Source: JAJBWD01 sp041670885 (lineage in GTDB: Bacteria > Bacillota > Clostridia > Clostridiales > Clostridiaceae). From it: a DNA stretch of 12,055 bases. The DNA lies in NCBI GenBank assembly GCA_041670885.1, contig JBAXYJ010000073.1:1-12055 (forward strand), in the 5' to 3' direction. A program made the position numbers and the translations under genes. Shown here piece after piece: positions 6,522-12,055 of this stretch (position 1 is the first letter of the stretch; each line of letters begins with the position of its first letter). A model generated the notes under the pieces. The model worked only from the letters and a program-made list of their open reading frames with translations. It was not told where the DNA came from and made no database searches.

Positions 6522-8054
6522 ATGAAAAAGCAATCCCTTATAAAAGGGACTTTAATATTAGGACTAGCAGGTATATTTGCTAAGTTCTTAGGTATATTCT
6601 TCAGATGGCCGCTGCAGATGCTTATAGGTGATGAAGGGGTTGGTTATTACCAGCTGTCATATCCCTTATACATGTTTTTTATTGCTGTTGCCTCAGGGAT
6701 ACCTATTGCTGTTTCTAAGATGGTATCAGAGAGAAATGCTCAGGGTGACAGTAACGGTTCATTTCAAGTATTAAGAAAAGCTTTGCTTCTTATGATTATT
6801 ATAGGAGGAGGTTTTTCCTTAGCGATGATAACCTGTTCCAAACAATTGGTTTCCTTTTTTAAGTGGGATCAGAAGTCAATATATTCACTGATGGCTATTT
6901 CTGCTGCACCAATTTTTATTTCTGTAATGAGTGTATACAGGGGCTTTTTTCAGGGACTTCAGGATATGACGCCTACAGCCATATCTCAGGTACTAGAGCA
7001 GGTTGGAAGGATAACAGTAGGAATATCTTTAGTTTATATTCTTCTTCCTAAAGGGATTGAGTATTCTGCAGCCGGTGCTGCTTTTGGAGCTTGTATCGGC
7101 GGAATTATAGCTCTTATCTATCTTTTTATCTTATATAATAACTATAAAAGCAAAATGTACATTAAAAACGTTAAAAGAAAAGATACAATGGACATCCTTA
7201 TAAAAACTGCGGTTCCCATATCTATTGGAGCTTCTGTTGGCTCTATTATGAACCTTATAGATTCTGCATTAGTTCCTATGAAACTATATCAGGCAGGGTT
7301 CACTCATAAGGAAGCAACAATTCTGTTTGCCCAGCTTTCAGGTAAAGCTGCGGTACTTATAAATGTGCCTCTTACACTTTCAATGGCATTATGCTATTCT
7401 ATAGTGCCTGTTATTGCAGAGAGCTTCGTTTTAAACAGAAAAAATTCAGTAGAGGCTCTTGTATCCTCATCCATAAAATTATCTTCCTGCATAGCATTTC
7501 CTGCGTTTTTAGGGCTATATATATTTTCTCAGCAGGTCTTAAGCTTTATATTCAGAGGCCAAAATTCAGGAGCAGAAATATTAAAATACCTTTCAGTATC
7601 TATACCATTTTTAATTCTTACTCAGTCAACTACTGCGGTGCTTCAGGCCATAGGCAGATTTAAAGAACCGGTATTTAACCTTCTGATTGGCTGCATTGTT
7701 AAGGTTTTTTTAGTTCTGTATTTAGTTAAAATTCCTGAGATGAATATTTATGGAGCAGTAATAGGAACTATCTTTGCCTATATAATAACTATGATTCTTA
7801 ACTTCATTACCCTTTATAAAAACCTTAGAATCAAGCTGGATTTAAACCAAATTATAATAAAGCCGATGCTTGCCTCATCTGTTATGATATTATTTGTTGA
7901 ATTTATTTATTTAAATGTCTATAATTATACCAAAAGCAACGACATATCCTTAGGCTTAACTGTTATGGCCGGTATTATTATTTATACTTTTCTTATAATA
8001 ATACTCAGGGTATTTAGTTACCGGGATATTAAAGGAAGAATAAAAAGGAGATAA
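6522..8054 (+). CDS. spoVB: Stage V sporulation protein B / MurJ-like polysaccharide flippase
   Basis: This is an integral membrane protein of the MVF/MATE-like exporter superfamily. Family members flip lipid-linked sugar precursors across the membrane, and SpoVB is linked to spore cortex peptidoglycan. The 510 residues (B. subtilis SpoVB about 518) show repeated hydrophobic segments consistent with about 14 helices. They begin with the characteristic KGTLILGLAGIFAKFLGIFFR and GDEGVGYYQLSYPLY, then ASGIPIAVSKMVSE and YRGFFQGLQDMTPTAISQVLEQ. Conserved charged and small residues in these helices fit the family. The locus matches B. subtilis yabM, a spoVB paralogue, so SpoVB and YabM/MurJ-like names cannot be separated by sequence alone. 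Its last codons contain the mazG ribosome site, which implies coupling. No convincing promoter is seen in the 70 bases after the upstream terminator. Confidence 0.88.
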   Translation: MKKQSLIKGTLILGLAGIFAKFLGIFFRWPLQMLIGDEGVGYYQLSYPLYMFFIAVASGIPIAVSKMVSERNAQGDSNGSFQVLRKALLLMIIIGGGFSLAMITCSKQLVSFFKWDQKSIYSLMAISAAPIFISVMSVYRGFFQGLQDMTPTAISQVLEQVGRITVGISLVYILLPKGIEYSAAGAAFGACIGGIIALIYLFILYNNYKSKMYIKNVKRKDTMDILIKTAVPISIGASVGSIMNLIDSALVPMKLYQAGFTHKEATILFAQLSGKAAVLINVPLTLSMALCYSIVPVIAESFVLNRKNSVEALVSSSIKLSSCIAFPAFLGLYIFSQQVLSFIFRGQNSGAEILKYLSVSIPFLILTQSTTAVLQAIGRFKEPVFNLLIGCIVKVFLVLYLVKIPEMNIYGAVIGTIFAYIITMILNFITLYKNLRIKLDLNQIIIKPMLASSVMILFVEFIYLNVYNYTKSNDISLGLTVMAGIIIYTFLIIILRVFSYRDIKGRIKRR

Positions 8055-8057
8055 ATT

Positions 8058-9503
8058 ATGATAAATATCGTTGGGCTGGGTCCGGGCAGCACAGAATCAT
8101 TAACAATAGGGGCGCTGCAGATGCTGAAATCAGGAGAAAAGGTTCTGCTAAGGACAAGAAAACACCCTACAGTAGAGTATTTAGACAGTGAAAATATAAG
8201 CTATGATACATTTGATTCTATTTATGATAAAGGAAAAAGCTTTGATTTAGTGTATGATGAAATTGTAACAGAGATAATAAAGCAGCAGGAACTTTTTCAG
8301 GATATAGTATATGCAGTTCCCGGTAACCCTTTAGTTGCAGAATCAACAGTTACAAAGCTTATTAAGAGGTGTAAAGAAGAAAGCATAACCTACAGGATAT
8401 TTCCGGCAGTTTCATTTATAGATTCTGTTATGGAAACTATAGAGATAGATCCTATTAATGGGCTTAAGATATTGGATGCCTTTGATATAAAAAATCATGT
8501 GCTTGATAAAAGATGTGCACTTTTAATAACCCAGGTATATGATAGATTTATAGCATCAGAGGTAAAGCTAAATCTTCTTCAGTATTATAAAGATGAGACA
8601 GATATTTATTTTATTAAAGCTGCCTCTGTTAAGGACAAAGAGATAGTAAGAAAAATAAAGCTATATCAGCTAGACAGGCAGACAGATACTGATTACCTTA
8701 CCTCTGTGTATATTCCAAAGGACATTAATAACAGATATGATTTCAGGTCTCTGACGGATATTATAGGTATTTTACGAGGGGATAATGGGTGCCCCTGGGA
8801 CAGAGAGCAGACTCATGAAAGCCTTAAGAGGTGCTTAATAGAGGAGAGCTATGAGGTAATAGAGGCGATAGACAATAAGGATGAAGCAGCGCTGCAGGAG
8901 GAATTAGGAGACCTTCTTTTGCAGGTTGTAATGCATGCACAGATTGGAGAAGAGGAAGGATACTTTGATATAAATGACGTGGTGGAAGGCATATGTAAAA
9001 AGATGGTAGAAAGGCATCCTCATGTCTTTGGAGATATAAATCTAAAAAACTCCAATGAGGTTTTAGTAAACTGGGATAAGATAAAAAATAAGCAGCAGGG
9101 AATAAGTACATATACAGAAGGACTTAAACATGTGGCTAAATGTCTTCCGGGACTAATGAGGGCAGAAAAAATACAAAAAAAAGCGGCAAAAGTAGGCTTT
9201 GATTGGGACTCTGTTAATATGGCAATAATTAAGGCAGAGGAGGAAATAACTGAGATAAAACAGGCGATTTTTAAGGGTGATAAGGAAAATATGAAGGAAG
9301 AAATAGGAGATTTGATATTTTCAGCAGTAAATATTGCCAGATTTCTTGACATAGACCCTGAAAATGCTGTAAATTATACTATAGAAAAATTTATTAAAAG
9401 ATTCCAATTTATAGAAGAAAAAGGGTTGGAAGCTGGCAAGAATTTAATGGATATGTCTTTAAAGGAAATGGATGCTTTGTGGGAGAAGTCAAAAATTAAA
9501 TAA
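8058..9503 (+). CDS. mazG: MazG-type nucleoside triphosphate pyrophosphohydrolase fused to a tetrapyrrole-methylase-like domain (YabN)
   Basis: The C-terminal half hydrolyses nucleoside triphosphates to monophosphates and pyrophosphate, which is thought to clear abnormal nucleotides. Residues 1 to about 220 form a SAM-dependent tetrapyrrole methylase fold (IVGLGPGSTESLTIGA at the start, YAVPGNPLVAESTV around residue 95) whose substrate is unknown. Then comes LRGDNGCPWDREQTHESL and MazG module one with EESYE (262-266) and E282/D285. A second MazG module has EEITE (395-399) and E415/D418. The 481 residues and domain order match B. subtilis YabN (about 489). The ATG at 8058 has AAAGGAG at 8044-8050, inside the end of spoVB, and the intergenic gap is three bases, so translation is probably coupled. 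All metal-binding acidic residues that I can place are present. Confidence 0.95.
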   Translation: MINIVGLGPGSTESLTIGALQMLKSGEKVLLRTRKHPTVEYLDSENISYDTFDSIYDKGKSFDLVYDEIVTEIIKQQELFQDIVYAVPGNPLVAESTVTKLIKRCKEESITYRIFPAVSFIDSVMETIEIDPINGLKILDAFDIKNHVLDKRCALLITQVYDRFIASEVKLNLLQYYKDETDIYFIKAASVKDKEIVRKIKLYQLDRQTDTDYLTSVYIPKDINNRYDFRSLTDIIGILRGDNGCPWDREQTHESLKRCLIEESYEVIEAIDNKDEAALQEELGDLLLQVVMHAQIGEEEGYFDINDVVEGICKKMVERHPHVFGDINLKNSNEVLVNWDKIKNKQQGISTYTEGLKHVAKCLPGLMRAEKIQKKAAKVGFDWDSVNMAIIKAEEEITEIKQAIFKGDKENMKEEIGDLIFSAVNIARFLDIDPENAVNYTIEKFIKRFQFIEEKGLEAGKNLMDMSLKEMDALWEKSKIK

Positions 9504-9591
9504 TATATGATTAAACTCACAAAAAAAGAAGGAATTTAAAAACATTTGAAGAATATCCTTAAATATACCTATTATAAAGGAGGAGACAAAA

Positions 9592-9867
9592 GTGAATAAA
9601 GCAGAATTAATATCAAGTATTGCTGATAAGAGCAAGCTATCAAAGAAGGATACTGAAGTAGCATTAAAGGCTTTAGTAGAAAGCGTTGAAGAAGCATTAG
9701 AAAAAGGCGAGAAGGTTCAGTTAGTTGGATTCGGAACATTCGAAACAAGAGCTAGAGCAGAAAGAATGGGAAGAAATCCAAAGACTAAGGAGCCTATGCA
9801 GATTGCAGCTTCAACAGTACCTGTATTTAAAGCAGGTAAAGAGTTTAAGGAAAGAGTAAACAAATAG
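9592..9867 (+). CDS. hup: HU family nucleoid-associated DNA-binding protein
   Basis: HU binds and bends DNA without strong sequence preference and helps organise the nucleoid. The 91 residues are the standard length. They show the helical dimer core (MNKAELISSIADKSKLSKKD), the VGFGTFETRARAER signature, and the DNA-grasping arm GRNPKTKEP with the intercalating proline at residue 63. The start is GTG at 9592, with AAAGGAGG at 9576-9583. ATA- and AAG-rich codons are similar to its neighbours. It lies 88 bases after mazG and is followed by a strong hairpin-T-run. HU is normally abundant, so a promoter of its own is expected in 9504-9591, but I could not identify a credible one there. Confidence 0.97.
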   Translation: MNKAELISSIADKSKLSKKDTEVALKALVESVEEALEKGEKVQLVGFGTFETRARAERMGRNPKTKEPMQIAASTVPVFKAGKEFKERVNK

Positions 9868-9876
9868 ACTCAATAT

Positions 9877-9902
9877 AAAAAGCCTAGTTAACTAGGCTTT
9901 TT
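9877..9902. terminator. Terminator-like perfect hairpin between hup and rqcP
   Basis: AAAAAGCCTAG (9877-9887) pairs perfectly with CTAGGCTTTTT (9892-9902) around TTAA, ten bases after the hup stop. It has a T-run on the + strand and, being symmetric, also on the - strand. The rqcP ribosome site begins only seven bases later, leaving no room for a promoter, so some transcripts must pass through it or start within hup. Confidence 0.85.
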
Positions 9903-9909
9903 ATGTTAT

Positions 9910-9914
9910 GGAGG
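9910..9914 (+). promoter_or_regulatory. Ribosome binding site that fixes the rqcP start
   Basis: GGAGG is followed after five bases by ATG at 9920. The in-frame ATG at 9908 overlaps the site, so starting there would leave no ribosome site. Confidence 0.8.
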
Positions 9915-9919
9915 TAAAA

Positions 9920-10165
9920 ATGAGATTGGATAAGTATTTAAAGGTATCCAGAATAATAAAAAGAAGGACAGTTGCAAAGGAAGCTTGTGATGGAGGAAGA
10001 GTTTCTATAAATGGAAAGACAGCAAAGTCCTCCACAGAGGTAAATGAAGGTGATACTATAGAAATAGCCTTTGGTAATAAGTCAATAAAGGCAAAAATCT
10101 TAAAGGTAGAAGCTGCTGTAAAAAAAGAGGATGCTGAAAATATGTATCAGATTATTGAGGGGTAA
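9920..10165 (+). CDS. rqcP: S4-domain RNA-binding protein RqcP (YabO, ribosome quality control)
   Basis: In B. subtilis this small protein binds stalled 50S-peptidyl-tRNA complexes with RqcH and supports addition of alanine tails to stuck nascent chains. The 81 residues consist mostly of one S4 domain: MRLDKYLKVSRIIKRRTVAKEAC, then GGRVSINGKTAKSSTEVNEGDTIEI. Arginines at positions 2 and 16, which I recall as important in the B. subtilis protein, fall at the same positions when the ATG at 9920 is used, which supports that start. Its placement before yabP and yabQ matches B. subtilis yabO. The upstream hairpin suggests it is expressed by read-through from hup at lower level. The older name is Hsp15-like/HslR, but the length and context fit RqcP better. 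Confidence 0.93.
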   Translation: MRLDKYLKVSRIIKRRTVAKEACDGGRVSINGKTAKSSTEVNEGDTIEIAFGNKSIKAKILKVEAAVKKEDAENMYQIIEG

Positions 10166-10191
10166 TATAAGAATAGCTGACTTCATATAAT

Positions 10192-10218
10192 TTATATAAA
10201 GAGTAAATAGCATAATTT
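10192..10218 (+). promoter_or_regulatory. Weak sigma-E-like promoter candidate for yabP-yabQ
   Basis: CATAATTT (10211-10218) resembles the sigma-E -10 consensus CATACAnT, with TTATATA (10192-10198) about 12 bases upstream as a -35, slightly closer than usual. yabP and yabQ are sigma-E genes in B. subtilis, which is the main reason to consider it. The -10 also forms the left arm of the hairpin at 10204-10258. Confidence 0.25.
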
Positions 10219-10258
10219 ATAAGGCTGATTTTCAGCTTGAAAATTAATTATGCAATTT
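10204..10258. repeat. Intergenic hairpin between rqcP and yabP, TATGCAATTT family
   Basis: GCATAATT (10210-10217) pairs with AATTATGC (10246-10253). Past one mismatch, AAAT (10205-10208) pairs with ATTT (10255-10258). A second stem, GCTGA (10224-10228) with TCAGC (10232-10236), closes the loop. The right arm reads TTATGCAATTTTG and matches the other hairpins of this window. Confidence 0.75.
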
Positions 10259-10273
10259 TGTAAGGAATTATAT

Positions 10274-10278
10274 GGAGG
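10274..10278 (+). promoter_or_regulatory. Ribosome binding site that fixes the yabP start
   Basis: GGAGG with five bases to the ATG at 10284. The in-frame ATG at 10272 overlaps this site and is not used on that reasoning. Confidence 0.8.
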
Positions 10279-10283
10279 TTTCT

Positions 10284-10574
10284 ATGGAAACTAAAAAAAC
10301 TGTAAGTGATAAAGAGAATAAAAGTACCTTAACCTTAATTAATCGAAAGAAGCTGTCTATGAGTGGTATATTAGAGGTGGTTTCCTTTAAGGATATAGAG
10401 ATTGTTTTAAAAACATCTCTTGGAGATATGATAATTAAGGGAGAGGATTTAAAGATGAACAAGCTGGATGTGCAAAATGGAGATATAGTAATAATGGGAG
10501 AAATAAGTTCCTTATTATACACAGGCAGAGACAGCAGCGATAAAGAAAGCATTTTGAGAAAGCTGTTTAAATGA
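10284..10574 (+). CDS. yabP: Sporulation protein YabP
   Basis: YabP is a small cytoplasmic protein made in the mother cell under sigma-E in B. subtilis and required for normal sporulation; its biochemical role is not established. The 96 residues (B. subtilis 100) match the family in NRKKLSMSGILEVVSFKD, then the beta-rich IVLKTSLGDMIIKGEDLKMNKLDVQNGDIVIMGEISSLLY core and a lysine-rich end ILRKLFK. Its stop overlaps the yabQ start in an ATGA (10571-10574), so yabP and yabQ are translated together. The upstream interval carries a hairpin and a possible sigma-E site. The start at 10284 is preferred for its GGAGG spacing. Confidence 0.92.
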   Translation: METKKTVSDKENKSTLTLINRKKLSMSGILEVVSFKDIEIVLKTSLGDMIIKGEDLKMNKLDVQNGDIVIMGEISSLLYTGRDSSDKESILRKLFK

Positions 10575-10963
10575 TATTACCTGTTGATCTTCAATTTAGA
10601 ATCTTGTTATTTGGGCTCGCTGCTGGTATAATAACAGGGCTTACTTTTGATATATATAAAACTATAACTCAGGACAAAAACACTAATAAATTTATATTTT
10701 TTATTCAGGATATACTTTTTTGGATATTAACTGCTTTAGTTATATACAATTTTCTTCTTTACTTTAATTACGCCTATATTTCTATGTATATTTACCTGTA
10801 CATTACTTTTGGAGGATTTCTATATTTTAAAATATTCAGGAGATCCTTTAGGAAAGTAAGCTCATTTATTAATAAAATATTAATAAAATCAATTAGAATA
10901 ATTTTTAAAGATATTTGGTTTATCTTAAATTTAGTTATTTTCAAGAGCAGAAGAAAAAAATAA
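10571..10963 (+). CDS. yabQ: Spore cortex/sporulation membrane protein YabQ (short form)
   Basis: YabQ is a polytopic membrane protein of the mother cell needed for cortex formation in B. subtilis. Here 130 residues give hydrophobic segments at about 10-25, 41-65 and 68-88, and possibly 108-124. Family-like features are GLAAGIITGLTFDIYKT in the first helix and QDILFWILTALVIYNF in the second. The C-terminus is strongly basic (FKSRRKK). B. subtilis YabQ is about 211 residues, so this copy lacks much of the C-terminal region; shorter forms are, as I recall, usual in clostridia. It starts in the ATGA overlap with yabP and has no strong ribosome site, consistent with coupling. The identification rests on context plus pattern. 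Confidence 0.88.
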   Translation: MILPVDLQFRILLFGLAAGIITGLTFDIYKTITQDKNTNKFIFFIQDILFWILTALVIYNFLLYFNYAYISMYIYLYITFGGFLYFKIFRRSFRKVSSFINKILIKSIRIIFKDIWFILNLVIFKSRRKK

Positions 10964-10964
10964 C

Positions 10965-10993
10965 TTGAACTTAATATAAAGTCGATTTAAAAT
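10965..10993 (+). promoter_or_regulatory. Candidate sigma-A promoter for divIC
   Basis: TTGAAC (10965-10970) and TAAAAT (10988-10993) are separated by 17 bases, with four and five matches to the consensus hexamers. A start near 11000 leaves a short leader that includes the divIC ribosome site at 11017-11023. This would let a vegetative division gene be expressed apart from the sporulation genes yabP and yabQ. Confidence 0.4.
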
Positions 10994-11030
10994 AAGAACA
11001 AAGGGATTACCTTGTGAAAGGGGTAATATT

Positions 11031-11309
11031 ATGAAGAGTAAGCTAAAAATTAAAACATTGCTGGTTATTGTAATTTTATTATATGTTGGCTATATTTTTG
11101 TCCGTCAGCAGGTTATTATGAATAATATGAAAACGGAGCTGACAGCAAAGCAGAATAAATATAATCAGCTGGTAGGTAAGAACCTTAACCTGAAGGATGA
11201 AGTTGAATTGTCTAAGACGGATGCCTATATGGAGAAGCTGGCAAGAGAGAGGCTAGGTCTTGTAAGAAAGGGAGAGATCCCTGTTGTCAATAATGGGAAT
11301 AATAAATGA
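11031..11309 (+). CDS. divIC: Septum formation initiator, FtsB/DivIC family
   Basis: DivIC is a bitopic division protein that joins DivIB/FtsQ and FtsL at the septum and helps activate septal peptidoglycan synthesis. The 92 residues have a basic cytoplasmic start (MKSKLKIK), one membrane helix at about 9-24, a coiled coil with heptad-like spacing at about 26-62 (MKTELTAKQNKYNQLVGKNLNLKDEVE), and the family ending YMEKLARERLGLVRKGEIPVV. B. subtilis DivIC is somewhat longer. AAAGGGG at 11017-11023 precedes the ATG by seven bases. Its position between yabQ and yabR is the same as in B. subtilis. A hairpin starts three bases after the stop. Confidence 0.93.
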   Translation: MKSKLKIKTLLVIVILLYVGYIFVRQQVIMNNMKTELTAKQNKYNQLVGKNLNLKDEVELSKTDAYMEKLARERLGLVRKGEIPVVNNGNNK

Positions 11310-11311
11310 GT

Positions 11312-11358
11312 GAATTGCATAATTAAAAAATTAGCCAGAAGATAATTATGCAATTTTC
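11312..11358. repeat. Intergenic hairpin after divIC, TATGCAATTT family
   Basis: AATTGCATAATTA (11313-11325) pairs perfectly with TAATTATGCAATT (11343-11355) across a 17-base loop; G11312 and TTC (11356-11358) may extend it. The 3' side continues TTTTCTG, so it may act as a weak terminator for divIC. The right arm TTATGCAATTTTC is nearly the same as at 10249-10260 and 6246-6258. Confidence 0.8.
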
Positions 11359-11389
11359 TGAAATGATTAACTTATAAATAAATTTTTAA

Positions 11390-11394
11390 GGAGG
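11390..11394 (+). promoter_or_regulatory. Ribosome binding site of yabR with long spacing
   Basis: GGAGG (part of AAGGAGG, 11388-11394) lies 12 bases before the ATG at 11407. This is longer than the five to eight bases seen elsewhere in the window, but no nearer start codon exists in frame. Confidence 0.65.
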
Positions 11395-11406
11395 AATCTT
11401 ATTAAT

Positions 11407-11811
11407 ATGGCCTTAACAGCTGGTAGCATTCTTGATGGGACAGTTATTAATATCACAAATTTTGGAGCTTTTGTAGAAGTGGAGGGTAAAACAGGTCTGG
11501 TTCATATTTCTGAAATATCTGATACATATGTAAAGGACATTAGAGAATATCTAAAAGAAAAGGATAAGGTTAGAGTAAAGGTTATTTCTATAGATGATAA
11601 TGGAAAGATAAGCCTTTCAATAAAGCAGGCTTCTATAAGCCAAAAGCCCATCGATATAGACTGGAGTATAGACAATGGTAATAAACATGTAGACTTCGAA
11701 GAAAGGTTATCAAAGTTTATGAAGGATAGCGAAGACAGAATGCAGTCCTCAAAAAAATATAAGGAAATGAAGACCAAAAATTATAAGAAGAGTTCAAAAG
11801 GTGTGAAATAA
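11407..11811 (+). CDS. yabR: S1-domain RNA-binding protein YabR
   Basis: This is a small cytoplasmic protein with one S1 RNA-binding domain at about residues 4-72: GSILDGTVINITNFGAFVEVEG, GLVHISEISDTYVKDI, DKVRVKVISIDDNGKISLSIKQ. The domain is related to those of ribosomal protein S1 and polynucleotide phosphorylase. The remaining 60 residues are charged and probably disordered, ending in a lysine-rich tail (KTKNYKKSSKGVK). The 134-residue length and position after divIC agree with B. subtilis YabR. The exact role is unknown, so the name reflects orthology and context rather than activity. The stop codon overlaps the first bases of the terminator hairpin. Confidence 0.92.
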   Translation: MALTAGSILDGTVINITNFGAFVEVEGKTGLVHISEISDTYVKDIREYLKEKDKVRVKVISIDDNGKISLSIKQASISQKPIDIDWSIDNGNKHVDFEERLSKFMKDSEDRMQSSKKYKEMKTKNYKKSSKGVK

Positions 11812-11834
11812 AAGGGCAGGCTGCCCTTTTTTTT
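11811..11834 (+). terminator. Intrinsic terminator after yabR
   Basis: AAAGGGC (11811-11817) pairs with GCCCTTT (11823-11829) around AGGCT, and T residues continue to 11834. It ends the yabP-to-yabR region before the tRNA. Confidence 0.9.
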
Positions 11835-11899
11835 ACTCTTTTGAAACACATGATTTATAAGCTTTTTTATAACCTCACAATAAATAATAAAATAATGTG

Positions 11900-11928
11900 T
11901 TGACATAAATAAACTAATCAATTATAAT
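11900..11928 (+). promoter_or_regulatory. Consensus sigma-A promoter of the tRNA-Leu gene
   Basis: TTGACA (11900-11905) and TATAAT (11923-11928) are both perfect consensus hexamers with the ideal 17-base spacer. A start near 11935 leaves a leader of about 20 bases before the tRNA. This is the strongest promoter in the window, as expected for a stable RNA. Confidence 0.85.
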
Positions 11929-11956
11929 AATCTATGTCGCCAAGATGAGATGAATT

Positions 11957-12046
11957 GCTGAAGTGGCGGAACTGGCAGACGCACAGGACTTAAAATCCTG
12001 CGGTGCTTAAAACACCGTACCGGTTCGATTCCGGTCTTCAGCACCA
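11957..12046 (+). tRNA. tRNA-Leu (anticodon UAA)
   Basis: The acceptor arms GCTGAAG (11957-11963) and CTTCAGC (12036-12042) pair fully, followed by A and an encoded CCA. The anticodon stem CAGGA/TCCTG encloses the loop CTTAAAA with TAA at 11991-11993, which reads UUA, an abundant leucine codon in AT-rich genomes. A long variable arm, CGGTG/CACCG around CTTAAAA, marks it as a class II tRNA, and the T arm CCGG-TTCGATT-CCGG is intact. It is transcribed from the promoter just upstream. In B. subtilis, tRNA-Met and tRNA-Glu occupy this site. Confidence 0.98.
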
Positions 12047-12055
12047 AAATATCGC

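Noticed and set aside
6863..7051. Alternative-frame ORFs inside spoVB (also 7391-7663)
   Set aside because: They are out-of-frame shadows of a well-conserved membrane protein gene, without ribosome sites.
9546..9575. TTGAAG and TATTAT spaced 18 bases as a hup promoter
   Set aside because: Transcription would start near 9582, inside the AAAGGAGG ribosome site (9576-9583), giving a message without an intact site.
10268..10552. Minus-strand open frame of 94 codons over yabP
   Set aside because: It is the antisense shadow of yabP, has no ribosome site and no recognisable protein pattern. The same applies to the other minus-strand frames inside mfd, spoVT, mazG and yabR.
11373..11378. TATAAA as a -10 box for yabR
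   Set aside because: No -35 is seen at proper spacing and the start would be only a few bases before AAGGAGG.

Overview
The window is AT-rich, uses strong AAGGAGG-type ribosome sites with some GTG starts, and carries sporulation genes (spoVT, spoVB, yabP, yabQ) in an order close to the Bacillus subtilis pth-to-yabR block. This points to a spore-forming Firmicute, most likely a Clostridium sensu stricto or close relative. The features that look clostridial are a PrsA-like lipoprotein gene between mfd and spoVT, and hup between mazG and rqcP.

Layout. Positions 1-153 hold the C-terminal end of an ORF that looks like an IS1595/ISXO2-type transposase, followed by a hairpin. Then, all on the + strand, come pth (peptidyl-tRNA hydrolase), mfd (transcription-repair coupling factor), a prsA-like foldase lipoprotein with a clear terminator, spoVT, an unusual 335-base non-coding interval, spoVB (MurJ/MATE-like flippase), mazG/yabN, hup (HU) with a terminator-like hairpin, rqcP (S4 RNA-binding), yabP, yabQ, divIC, yabR (S1 domain) with a terminator, and a tRNA-Leu(UAA) behind a consensus sigma-A promoter. 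In B. subtilis a tRNA pair sits at the same place, before spoIIE. The B. subtilis gene fin, between pth and mfd, is absent here.

How the genes fit together. Pth, RqcP and tRNA-Leu belong to translation and ribosome rescue. Mfd and MazG protect the genome and nucleotide pool. HU compacts DNA. DivIC acts in septation. SpoVT, SpoVB, YabP and YabQ act in spore development, and PrsA folds exported proteins. Tight junctions (pth-mfd, spoVB-mazG, and the yabP-yabQ ATGA overlap) indicate co-transcription in blocks.

The most unexplained part is 6187-6521. It holds two long inverted repeats back to back (6212-6258 and 6261-6339), then a markedly GC-rich multi-hairpin stretch (6341-6428) ending in a terminator hairpin (6429-6451). 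This looks like an undescribed structured RNA or a small palindromic mobile element. Two further intergenic hairpins (10204-10258 and 11312-11358) share the right-arm sequence TATGCAATTT with the 6212-6258 hairpin, suggesting a dispersed hairpin-repeat family.
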